Positions 24,142-34,699 of a DNA stretch of 64,000 bases are shown in pieces. Made by a program: the position numbers and the translations under genes. The notes beneath the pieces are model-generated. The model had not been told where the DNA came from, searched no databases, and worked only from the letters and a program-made list of their open reading frames with translations. The stretch lies in assembly GCA_907165135.1 (NCBI GenBank), contig OU015568.1, positions 318,501 to 382,500 on the forward strand, given 5' to 3'. Source of the stretch: Oikopleura dioica. Taxonomy: Eukaryota > Chordata > Appendicularia > Copelata > Oikopleuridae. Position 1 is the stretch's first letter, and every line of letters begins with the position of its first letter.

Positions 24142-24354
24142 TGATTATTGTTCGTTTTCATTTCTCAACTGCAGTTGACAGTAACATTGACAATTAGTAC
24201 TGAAGAATGTACTGTAGTATTAGGACTTGATAAAGGATTATCATTGAATTTGGCGAATAAATACACTTTTAGCCAACAGAAGTGTCTTTCATTCTCTCAC
24301 TACTTTTTCTTGAAAATTTCAGAATGGTCTTTCGAAGAATCAAAAAAAAAATAT

Positions 24355-24700
24355 ATGGTCCGTTTGAAATTAAAACCTATTTTATTATTTGGACTCGTTT
24401 TCTTATCACTGGCAATTATTTATTTCTATAAAAATGCCCAAGAAGTGAAATTTAACCGGTGTTTCGATTCTGCTAAAGCGAATTTCTTTAGCAAAAAACC
24501 TTTATCTCTTCTCAAAAAAAATTATTTTATATTTATTTTCTTCCTTATTCAGAAATTCTTCAAAAGTTCATTTCCAACTTTATCCTCTTATCAATAAACA
24601 AAACTCTTATCCTAAAATATTCTTCAAAGATAACGTCATCGATCCCCACCCAGATCGTCAGCTGTCGATAGATCAGCCCCTGGACTTGATCTTTTGCTAG
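24355..24700 (+). CDS. Small type II membrane protein, upstream gene of a probable operon
   Basis: Two exons, join(24355..24458, 24553..24700), 83 aa, joined by a GT-AG intron in phase 2. An N-terminal signal anchor (residues 8-24, ILLFGLVFLSLAIIYFY) is followed by a short lumenal part with one N-S-S site. The stop TAG (24698-24700) itself ends a CTTTTGCTAG tract that would serve as a trans-splice acceptor for the nicotinic receptor gene starting at 24709. The product looks like the anchor and stem of a Golgi enzyme without a catalytic domain. It could be a truncated remnant of the neighbouring glyco-enzyme family or a genuine small protein; I cannot tell. Confidence 0.45.
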
Positions 24701-24708
24701 CAAAAATA

Positions 24709-26523
24709 ATGATCAAAATGCATTTTCTTTGTTTATTTCTATTTTTTGAAGCAAATGGGCAAAAAGCAGGCCCAGCAGAGAGATTAAAAAAAGAAGCTCT
24801 TTGAAACGAACAACTACAATCCGAATATAAGACCACAAGCAAGGCTCTAGAATTTTCGATTTCCCCTTTTCGAAGACAGTTTTAAGCCCTCCTTGAAGCT
24901 GACCACAGAAACCCGGTAAAAGTGAAATTTCGTCCGATTCTCAACGAAATCATCAACGTCAATGAAGTCGCTCAAGTAACACGGACTTTTGAAAATATTT
25001 TGAATAAACAAGTCTCGTAGAAAATCGATATAAAGTTCTGGTTTCATCACGAGTGGGTAGACGAGAGGCTGTCTTGGGATCCAGAAGACTACGGAAATGT
25101 CGCGACGCTCCATGTTCCTCAGGATTTTCTTTGGCTGCCTGACTACGCTCTCTATGGTAGAATATCAGATGATTTTATATGAATAAATAGTTTCAAAATA
25201 AACACACACGTGAAATCAAAACCCGGATCTCCGGTGAGGAAAAATCGTATTTCCGCCCAGTCGCTGCGCCATGTCAAGCTCCGCCCACCTCCTGTCAGCT
25301 GGGCAAAAGTCAGGAGCGTCAAGATGTGGCGCAGCCGAAAATGGCAAAAATAAGCCCTCCCTAGAGGTTACTCTTGAGTTGGGAAATGCCAAATGTTTAT
25401 ATACAAATACTTCTTTACCTTCTTCATATTTTACCATTTTTGCTAAGGCAATGCCGATGGAGATTTCATCATCGCCGAGTCCGTCCGCGTCCGAATCTTC
25501 AGCAACGGAACCGTCATGTGGCGCCCGCCAATTATCACCAAAACTTTTTGCGAAATCCAAGTGGCAAACTTCCCGTTCGACTCGCAGAACTGCTCGATGA
25601 AGATTGGCAGCTGGACGGGAAATACGTTTTTGATCCAGACTCGGAATTTCGATGCGCGTTATGACGATGTGACTTGTTGCGAGCCGATCGACTTGTCGAC
25701 GTATAATGTAAACGGGGAGTGGGAAATGTTTCATTACGGGTGCTGGAGACATATTCAATATTACGAAGGGCTGCCGGAAGGATATGAAGACATCACGCAT
25801 TATATCATTATCAAAAGAAGACCGAGATATTTGATCTTGAATATTATTATTCCGACAATAGTCTTTTCGGTAAGTCTTTTCGCCCAACTGAATTTCAGTT
25901 AAAAAATCTTCATGTAGCTTTTGTCCTGCGCCGTATTTTACCTCCCAGCTGAAGAGGCGGAAAAGATAACTCTGTGTATTTCCGTCCTCCTGTCCTTGGT
26001 CACATTTTTCCTTGTCATCGTCGACAGCATCCCTCAAACCGCCCGGGCAGTCCCGAAACTTGGCATTTACATCCTCTTCACGATGATTCTCAACACCGTT
26101 TCCATCCTACTCACGATCGTGGTCGAAAACATGCACCACCGCGGCCCCGAGACCCACGAAATGCCACAATGGATTCGCACCGTTTTTATCGATCTCCTGC
26201 CCCGGCTCCTTTTTTCTTCGACAATGAAAAAAATGGACGTGCATGGACCAAAGCCGCCCAAGATCAGCGATGTCTTCAAAGGGACTTATCAGTACCGAGC
26301 GATAGCGAAACTGGCCGGGACGGAAAACGAAACCGACCCGATTTTATTGAACCCAGAAGTGCAGGACGCGATCAGAGGGGTGGAATACATGGCAAAGAGT
26401 TTCAAGGAAAAGGAATTTAATGAGAACTCGAAGGCAGAATGGAAATATGTCGCGTTTGTGCTGGATCACTGTCTTCTCATAGGAACTTTGCTTCATTTTT
26501 CTTGCGATTTCGCTTGTTCGTGA
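24709..26523 (+). CDS. Nicotinic-acetylcholine-receptor-type Cys-loop channel subunit
   Basis: Exons join(24709..24843, 24909..24975, 25021..25156, 25448..25869, 25918..26523). After a signal peptide comes YNPNIRP, then NPVKVKF...[20 protein letters not shown], and [15 protein letters not shown] perfect 15-residue Cys loop [15 protein letters not shown] follows, with four hydrophobic segments; pre-M2 has EAEKITL (the Glu suggests cation selectivity). Loop C lacks the adjacent Cys pair of alpha subunits, so this is a non-alpha-like subunit. Intron 1 (24844-24908) is GC-AG and intron 2 (45 bp) removes an apparent in-frame TAG. A run of seven A at 24786-24792 must be six to keep frame; probably an assembly error. 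The C-terminal end after M4 is uncertain. Confidence 0.85.
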
Positions 26524-27063
26524 ATTTTTTGTGAGCAAATTTCGAGTGTTTATTACAACTTGCGTTCTTGGATCGGCAATCATCTTTGGTGAAAATTGCA
26601 TGGACCTTCTCAGGCAGCGATTTACATTTTGAGGCATTTTCGAAGAAACTGACTGTAACTCGGAAAAAAGAGCAATGTGGTACATACAACGGGACGACGA
26701 ATATCTTCGCTCTGAAACTCTCTGGACCGATCAGGTTTAAATCTTGCACCATATTTATGTTATGTTGCCATAATTTTTTCTGCCAGATCTACGAAATGAC
26801 ATCTGACGGATATTTTTTCCGGAAGGACCAAGCAAACTTTTCCGGGATTAGGTGATTTTGTGGTAAAGAGCGCAAGCTGTTCATGAAGAAAATTGAAAGA
26901 TTAACCCGGACTTTAACAGCTTAGTTTGAACGTCAATCTTACGTAAACAAAAAAAACGATTGACAAAAATCAATCAGTAAATTTTACAAATTTTTCATAA
27001 CTAAATCGTTAGACTTACTATACAAATATTCAGTAAGCCACAAGAAGTATCTTGTGAAAATAT
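26524..27063 (+). other. Downstream region with unresolved coding-looking frames
   Basis: After the receptor stop, a different frame stays open (…FFVSKFRVFITTCVLG…) to TGA near 26630. Another open stretch follows, 26665-26735 plus 26789-26853, across a GT-AG intron. These could be a receptor C-terminus shifted by one base, a small separate gene, or chance. I recognise no family. Confidence 0.25.
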
Positions 27064-27286
27064 GCAACGAGAATTGGTACAGGACCGATTTTCCTATATT
27101 TGGGCTAGAATTGGTATGATACCCCTAACCCTAGACTCTAGGGCCTAGAGCCTTACCCCCAGTTGGTACTCCCTGGCATGGGAGTCCCGGCCCCCTAACC
27201 CTGACTACTAACCGAGAAAAGGTTTGGTATCATACCGTTTCTGGCTAAATTATAGAAGAATAGGTCCTGTACTGATTCTAATTGCA
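27064..27286. mobile_element. MITE-like inverted-repeat element, intergenic
   Basis: About 55-60 bp at the left (GCAACGAGAATTGGTACAGG) recur inverted at the right end (…CCTGTACTGATTCTAATTGC), with roughly 80 percent identity. The centre carries G/C-rich short repeats including CCTAACCCT and TAGGG. No coding frame was seen. It lies between the receptor gene and a small minus-strand gene. Confidence 0.65.
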
Positions 27287-27584
27287 ACCTTCCGGAGTAT
27301 GCTATTATAGTAAGTGTTACATAAACGTATAAAATAACCTTTTTTTTGGCATTTTAGAGAAATCAAGCCCCCCGAAATTGCAAGCTCTAACCAGATTTGT
27401 AACGCATGTCATTGAGTACTGGCCAATCTTTCTGCCTTTTTTGTTCGTTATGAAATATGATTTTTTAGGATCTCTGCTTCAAATTCCTCTCGTCTACCCA
27501 CCAGAGAGACGTTCTTGCCGCCAGCTTATCATCCGAAGAAGAAACACCATAATTTCTCAATTTTTGATTTCATAACTTGTTTTA

Positions 27585-27857
27585 TTATTCGATGGAAATA
27601 TACAGTGAAAACAACAGTGAAATGCAGCAAATGCCGCAATGCTTAGTACCAAAACTCGTCAAGTTTTTTCTGTAGTTGTTGATTGCTCCTCGATTTAGCA
27701 GATCGCGGGAGAGGGTTCGGAATTTCGCTCTGACTTGTTGGTTGTATTTTTTGTGGCTTGCGTTGTCCTCAACTTTGTGGAGAAAATCGTTTGTTTTTCG
27801 AAGAAGATTTGCGGAAGCAACGCTCAAAAGCGTTAAAACGAGGCGAATTAGGTTCAT
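27585..27857 (-). CDS. Small secreted protein
   Basis: The frame from ATG 27857 encodes 90 aa beginning with a signal peptide (MNLIRLVLTLLSVASA). A basic, helical-looking segment follows (KTNDFLHKVEDNASHKKYNQQ). An AATAAA on this strand overlaps the stop codon, which is unusual; an unseen intron or a one-base shift near 27675 would give an alternative end (QKKLDEFWY). I do not recognise the family. The start is supported by the signal peptide; the C-terminus is uncertain. Confidence 0.45.
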   Translation of the reverse strand: MNLIRLVLTLLSVASANLLRKTNDFLHKVEDNASHKKYNQQVRAKFRTLSRDLLNRGAINNYRKNLTSFGTKHCGICCISLLFSLYISIE

Positions 27858-28458
27858 TCTACTTTTGAAAAAAGTTTTTTGATTATGAAAGTAAGTAAAG
27901 AATACGGCTCGTTTTAAGCTTTACGAAACGGGCGAGAGACATCTAGCGGCAGGAAAATTGCTGGAATAAATCGACATGGAGCTACATTGACATCTGCTAC
28001 AGTTGTGATAGATACTGTCAATGAATCATGGACTCAAAAACGTCGTCGAAATTCTTGTAAGAGTACTGCTAATCAACATTATCAAGATTTGTTGGTTCTG
28101 AGCATGAATCATCAAGAAAACAGGACAAAACAGAAAAGCAATTTTAAACGGTAGATATCCAATACAATACCTATCGTTTTCAATGAATAATCGAGTACAG
28201 TCCGATTGATGCACCTGCAATGTACGGTATCGCTCCGGCAAGTACAGTGCACAAATCAGCAAAAATTAATTTTGAAAAGTGAAACTTTCCAAACGGCGAG
28301 ATTCATCGCTCATGAGCTTTTTCTGTTCAATATTTGATCCTGGCAGCGTGAAATATGCATGCTCCTTGTTACTCAAACTAAGCTTCGGACTTTGTTAACT
28401 TGTGTTTTCGGCCCTTAGTCTGAAAGACGGATGGATAGAAATAGGAGCGATTAAGAGA
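27858..28458. other. Intergenic region
   Basis: Several short open frames occur on both strands, none with a recognisable domain, signal peptide or splice pattern. The upstream promoter of the potassium channel gene probably lies here. Nothing specific is identified. Confidence 0.4.
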
Positions 28459-31400
28459 ATGAGTGAAATGAATGGACCTTTTTCTCAACGACAGTCGACA
28501 GTTACGCAGCTTTCTACGCAGGAAGATTTTCAAATTACAGTCAGAAATTTCAATTTTGAAAATTATAATCGAAAAAAATTTGGGCATTTTTTGGACAAAA
28601 CCAAAAATTTGAAGTGGTTTTTTGGATAGCCAATTAAATTGCTCTGTTTTCCCTCCGAGCCAATCAAAAAGCAGATCTAAAAATCACTTCCTTTTTAGGT
28701 TCTGCATAATTTTTGTATTAAGCTTCGTCTTTTATAAAATCAGATTTTTGATATACAGAAATATAATAAAATTAAAATTGCTAAATAATGGTTTTGAAGA
28801 TTCAACTTAGTCAAATGGAACCACAAATACTCGTGCCTTTTTCTTCAAAGCAAAGCAGGTAATAAAGAAGAAAGGATTCTTTGATTGACGAAAATTCTAA
28901 GCGAAAATAATTCTTCTTTTTTTTTGCTTATTATTTTAAAGATTCTTCTGCAAAGACATTGCTGCATAGAAAATTGAAAGCATTCATAATTGGGGCAAGA
29001 ATAATCCCGTATATATCGCGTCTTATCCTATCACCGAAAAAAGGAAACCGAAAAAGAGATTGATAAAATGGCCAATGTCAATTTGCCAAATGAATGTTCA
29101 TGGCAGAAATCGTTCGCAAAAAGCAGAGAACCTTTCAGTTTTAACGACAATGCGGGAGCTTTCGTGGGAAATGATCGTTCTCGGTCCAGAGGTGCATTTA
29201 CTTTATTATAAAGGCCAAAATCAGATTCAGCTGGGGATCGATTTCAGAAGGTTTCGGCTCATCCTAAACGATTTATTCAATTTTACTCGAAATAAATTAG
29301 CCAATTACTTTTTGTTTTCTTTTGAAAAGCTAAAATAATGGTTCGTAGAAAAGAAAACTTGGAGCAAGAATATCTTGGAGACAATAAACGCCTTTTTTCT
29401 AGTGGCGAGATGTTGCGGAATTCGAGAGAAAAGAGCTGCTCAAGATGCGAGTCTACCGAAGTCTTCGACAGACCAGTTCGGCGCTTCTTTCCGTTACACT
29501 TGTCAGCATTGTTTTATGGTAAAAAAGCGCACTGGTTTCATGTTTTTTAAAGTTTCGTTTTTTCAGCCTTATCGATCTGGAGCTATACTACACTTCTAGG
29601 GGCTATCTTTCTTTGCTTTCTCGCCCGATGCCGTGGGGAATGAACTGTACTTACACTTGGGATGCTGTCAATGGGACTTATACGTGAGTAAATACAGCTT
29701 TTGAAGCCGCAAAAATAGGATAAAAGCATGACGCCTTCTGAAAAAAGGGTTAAAAATGAAACAAGAGCACTGTATATACAATTCTGTACAACAAAATCTG
29801 TTATTAAGATGATTTATCTTTCATTGTCTATAGACTTTTTGCCACAACCGGTTATTTTAACCAGGCCTTTTTGATAAAAAATTCAGGGACTTTCAAGTTG
29901 GACAAATAAAAGACGTGCTCCGACATACATCTACTGTCACGCGCTTTCTCATTTCTTGCCTTACAATTCTGACACTGATCCTTGTCTGGTGGTACAGCGA
30001 GTTGGAGAGAAGACTGTTAGTTGTCAGGCATCATCTTTGCCGCGAGATGAACCTTCTTTGCTCACCTTTGGCGGCTCAGTTTATTCTTGAAGGAACGATA
30101 GTTATTTAAATTTTGCGTCATTGCGTTGCTTAATCTTCAATGATTCTCGAGCTGTTATGATTATGAAATCATTTTTTCTATCGGAAAAAAGTTTCTCTCT
30201 GCGCGATCCACATTCCTCCCATTCGAGGGATTCCAGTGCCTCCCGAGTGGCAGCTCATCATTTTCGTGAGACTTTATCATACCATCAAATTCATGCGAGA
30301 ACACCATCCCATGAGATACAACCGAATGACGGAAATCCTCAAAACTGTTGCGTCTATCAAGCTGTCGTCAACGTTCCTCCTGAAGAGTTATTTTATGAAA
30401 CGGCCGCTGACGATGCTGATTGGACTTTACTTCTTCATCGTTTTCGGGACTGGATATGTCGTTTTTGCGCTGGAACGAAGATACGGAACATGCATGCAAT
30501 ATCTCGATGTTGTCTGGCTAATGGCTGTCACGCTGACAAACCTGGGCTTTGGGGACTTTACGCCCTCGTTTGTTCTTTCTAGGAAGGGTGCTATTTTATT
30601 GACAGCTTTTGAAGCGATTTCGACGGCTGGGGCCTATTCCAGATTGAAAGTTGGACTTTTTCCATCTCTGAGAATCTTTCACTCATAAGAATATAACCTC
30701 CCTGTATAAAATGATTGTACTACAGTATATTTTTTTTAACAAAATCATTTTTGAAATTTTCGTGCACCCTGAACAGAATCTTCGTCGCCTTCAGCAGTTT
30801 ATTTGGAATCTTCCAAACCGCCTTGATCGTTGGGGTCCTTTCAGAAGCACTCGTCATTCCTCCCGATGAGAAGCGAATTTTAGCGTCGATCGAGAAACAA
30901 CGACTCTGGAAAATTAGGAGAAACGCTGCTGCTTCGCTGATTCAAGCAGCTTGGAAGCTCTACGCGATGAATAAGACCAACGAGCTGGATATTTATGATG
31001 ATGTTGGAAAAACAAGCCTTTTCAACTTTCGCCAAAGATTGGGGAAAAAGTACAGGGAGATCAAAGAAGCTCGTCAATTGACGCTGCAATATGCTCATGC
31101 ATTGTGGCAATGGCGGCAGATAAAAACGCACACGGACAATGTCGATCAAGCAATCAACAAGGAGTTTATGATTGACGACACAGGTACCCTTATTTTCAAT
31201 TTTTTCTATTCATTTTCAGCCTTGGCGACGAAACAAATCACATCGAAGTTGGACATGTTGGAGAAAATTGTCAGCAAAAAGTCAAAAAGAAGAAAGAGGC
31301 AGCTTCATTTGGATGTTCATCTTGACGAGGCAAAGAAGGATGATACAAGTTCCATCGCGGCGGATAAAAAATTGACAAGTCAAAGAACAGTTTCAAGGTA

Positions 31401-32898
31401 TTAACTCGCTGGGTCTCAAATTTATGAAATAAATTCATTTTCGCAAAAGATCTTCATCCGTGCAATCCAGAAAGCGGTGGCGAAAAGCAAAGATGATTTC
31501 GAAAATCGCCCTTTTGACGAAATCAAAAACTGGGGCCGCGGTAAAGAAGGCGTCGGAAATCAGTTCAAAAGTGGGCAGTCGTCTTGTTTCGAACATAACG
31601 GTAATGCATGGATTCGTGAATGATCATCCTTTGAAAACGGTTTTCAGTCGCGAATGCCATCACGACGAGGCAGCTTAGAAAAGATAAATGTTGAAGCGGA
31701 AAGCCAGTCCTCACCTGGCGCGCAGCCGTCTAGACAAGGGTTGGGAGCATCTTTAAACTTTATCCAGATCTTTTTTTTTCTAGAGGAGGGCTTACTTTAG
31801 CTGTGCCGGGGCAGGCGAGCAGCAAAAACCCGCCAGACACATCCTCGACGCTCAACCGGAAAAGCAGTCTATCTTCGAGAAGTCTGACAAACCGCCAAGA
31901 AGGGGAAGAATATAGAACTGGTATGAATTTCCAAAGCGTCCAGTCACCTTTTTCATGCTTTCTTCAGGAAGCGTTCGAATCAAAATTCCACCTTCGTATC
32001 GCCGAGAAAAGACCAGCTCCCTCGATGCGGGCAAAATTTGTAGCTTGAATCCGCCAGCTGTCTTTGAGAAGACTTTATCGGATGCTTCACTAGATTTGAC
32101 GAAGAAGAGGCCGATTTTTTCGAAGCCACAAATTAAAATTCCGTAAGATTGATGGAGATTGAACAAACACATCGACAAAAAATACGACAATGGGTTAATT
32201 TTCAACCAATCAGAAGTCCGCATTTGGCCCGTCAGCCAATTAGCTTTCAGAAATTTCCTTCTTAAAAGTTCAAATTCCAATCTTTGTCGCTCTTTTTGTC
32301 GATTTGTGCCCCAGATTGATGCTAAAAATGAGTCTTCAACTTTTTTTTCAAGAGTTCAAGTGCCTGTTATCGAGCAAAAGATTTCTGAAGAAACGAGGGA
32401 GGAGTTTTCAAGGTGATTTATTCCTATTTTCTTTTGAAGGGGCAACTTTGATTTAGTACTGATATTTCGCCAATGCTTTCGCCAAACAATCTTCCCGGCC
32501 AAATCCGAGAGAACTCGACTTCCAATGCCGAAATAATCAATCTGATGGCTTCGATAAAACTCCAACAAATTGAGCTTCAAAAGACTATCAAATCTCAAGA
32601 GTCAAAAATCTCCAGCTCAATTGAACAACTGACGCGTTTGCTGGAGAGCCAAAAAAAGCGAAAAAGACTGAAAATTCGAACGAATTTACTTTTATTTATT
32701 CATTCAATAAAGAAACACAAAAAACAAGCTCCAAGGCCGCGCATTCATCCAGTCAAAGATCCGCTAAAGACAGCTCCGATCTCAGAACACGCGCGAGATT
32801 GTCGACTGAAAGAACATGCGCGTCGTTCGATGGCTAGTCGTTCTCGCCGCTCTGCCGTCCAGGATCATACAGAATCAGAATTATTGCGTCAGCTCTAG
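28459..32898 (+). CDS. Small-conductance calcium-activated (SK/KCNN-type) potassium channel
   Basis: The first confidently placed exon starts at ATG 29068; a possible 5' exon is at 28459. Proposed exons: 29068..29191, 29231..29250 (20-nt microexon), 29403..29518, 29567..29683, 29887..30092, 30192..30621, 30795..31183, 31220..31397, 31450..31600, 31648..31739, 31784..31920, 31968..32142, 32353..32412, 32457..32898. It encodes six membrane segments. S3-S4 contains SLCAIHIPP, close to the VCAIHPIPG signature of SK channels. The pore is TLTNLGFGDFTP (GFGD instead of GYGD). A post-S6 helix contains RRNAAASLIQAAWKLY in the calmodulin-binding position, then a coiled coil (IKLQQIELQKTI). An RRGSLEK site may be phosphorylated. 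The intron after 30092 needs a GA donor; the 30621/30795 junction is uncertain. Confidence 0.8.
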
Positions 32899-33120
32899 CG
32901 AGAATTAAATGTACATTCAGTAGGTAAAATATTTTGCTTTTGGCGGGGAGCAAAGTTCACAATTCTGATTCTCTATGATCGTGGATGGCGGAGCGGTGGG
33001 GGCGGCTGGCTGTCGAGCGAGACGCATGCGTCAGAGGACAAAGTGTCGTCCCCTGTTTACTCTTGAGCTTTACGACCAGGAGGTCTACTCATAGTCTACT
33101 CATTTTTAACGAGGGTTAGG

Positions 33121-33303
33121 ACACGCTCCATTAAAATTGGAGCCTCGCTTGTATCCAAAAGACCAGACGCTTTCTTACGAAGCGGATAAGATACCCGGAT
33201 ACACCCGCTACCAAGGAGGAACAGTGCGCAAGGGGGATGACAATGGGTACGAGGGGACAAGGGGAGTGGAAAAAATCGATGTTGACAGGATATCTTATAT
33301 CCG
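33121..33303 (+). other. Possible orphan exon
   Basis: After an acceptor-like GGGTTAG, a stop-free frame of about 60 codons (…LYPKDQTLSYEADKIPGY…) ends at a canonical donor CCG/GTAAAT. No partner exon could be recognised, and the composition is unusually Gly/GGG-rich. The rest of 32899-33710 holds nothing I can identify. Confidence 0.25.
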
Positions 33304-33710
33304 GTAAATCATTTCATGTGTTACAACCTGAGTGGAGGTTGATTGTGAGATTCTCTCGGGGTCGAAAATCATCCAAAATTGCACTAGAATCATTTGTCTG
33401 TCAGTCTTCTTATCTTTTGTTTACCTGTCTTCAAGCCAAGACATTTCATCCTTAGTGAGCGCATTTGGTCGGTCGTGGATTTCGACGGTGCTCAATCGGC
33501 TGATCAAAGAGTTATTCAAGGTTAACTATTATCTAAGACTATTAATCATAATATATCAAGTAAGATGGATAAAATTTAATTTGAAACTCGTTCCTTGGGT
33601 AGTTGTGAAAATTGTTTGATTCTATCATCGCAATATGACGCCTTGTAACGATTCTGTTTGTTGTTTCAAAACTGACGCTAAAATATATTTTGTGCAATTT
33701 GGAACTTATA

Positions 33711-33997
33711 ATGAAATTTTACTTCATTTTTATCTGTTGCCGGCTTTCTCTGGTCGGTGCAATGGATGTTACTTCGCACGTAAGAGCCGACAAATGCAGA
33801 GGGCAAACACACAAGGCCACGAAATAAAATTTCATCCAATCCTATTCATCGCTCAGCCAGTTCAAGATGAAGCTCGAAAGAAGAAGCTGCCAGTCGATTC
33901 TAGAACCTTCTCGAACTTTCTCGAATTTCTCACCACCCCGAAGTTGCTGTCGGATATGTTCGGGATATTTGGGCTTTCCCGGAGACTCCTACGCTGA
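33711..33997 (+). CDS. Short secreted peptide precursor
   Basis: Two exons, join(33711..33779, 33857..33997), 69 aa, phase-0 GT-AG intron (GTAAGA...GCTCAG). Exon 1 is almost entirely a signal peptide (MKFYFIFICCRLSLVGA). Exon 2 encodes a cysteine-free tail with basic clusters (ARKKKLP near the start, SRRLLR at the end) around FSNFLEFLTTPKLLSDMFG. The layout resembles a neuropeptide or antimicrobial peptide precursor with dibasic cleavage sites; this is inference. An AATAAA occurs within the intron, so a shorter transcript could also exist. Confidence 0.5.
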
Positions 33998-34699
33998 GGA
34001 AACAAAGTCTTGGTTACCGGTAAAGTGAAGCAGACTTTCGTCAATGGACCATGGAAAAAATATAAAGTCAGCATTTTTGTCAAAGACTCAAGAGTGAGCT
34101 TCTATATTCGCAGCGCGTTCATATTTATAATGAAACGATACAGTATTATTTCCGCTTCAGCAACTTTCCACATGAAAGTCTATAAACTATTAGTAGATTG
34201 TTACAGACTGTAAAAAAATTTAAATTTTCATTAAAGCCCTGAAAAGGGCTGAATGGGGGGTTTTTGGGAGAATCAGTGAACGGAATTGAATTCCTTAGGG
34301 TCGAATTAGTGGAATCGTGAAGTTTCATTGAAATTAAATTTTTGGTCCTAATCATGCCGGACCCTAGTTACAGTACAACAATCCTCGAATCCTTTAAAAG
34401 GTTTCAATTAATCCCTTCTTTGATGTTTGATGAAGGTCAAACACCCGTTATCAGGATCCAAGTCTGCGGAAAAATCTTATTTTCGCAGTTTTGCAATATC
34501 TTTCATTTTATGTCATTTCCTCTTTCAAGTATTTCTTTGAATTATGAATATAATTTGTTAGTATCAAAAAGAGAAAACGAAATTGAAAGAGATTGAGAAT
34601 GACAAGACTTGAGCCGACGCCTGAGCTTTTAGTTGAACATGAAAGTGATAAGAAATTTGATTTGAGTTGTAAACGAATACTGTTTTGTATCATTAAAAG
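33998..34699 (+). other. Upstream region of FPGS with possible first exon
   Basis: A frame from ATG 34354 (MPDPSYSTTILESFKRF) may be the first FPGS exon, but I could not find a donor that joins it in phase with the exon at 34700. The remainder is AT-rich with no recognised feature. Confidence 0.3.

Noticed and set aside
25010..25020. In-frame TAG in the nicotinic receptor, suggesting a pseudogene
   Set aside because: A canonical 45-bp GT-AG intron (24976-25020) removes it and restores the conserved VNEVAQ...WVDERL alignment.
27455..27535. Minus-strand WWVDER-like stretch resembling the nicotinic receptor ligand-binding domain
   Set aside because: Only about 16 bases match and the flanks do not align; too short to call a duplicated fragment.
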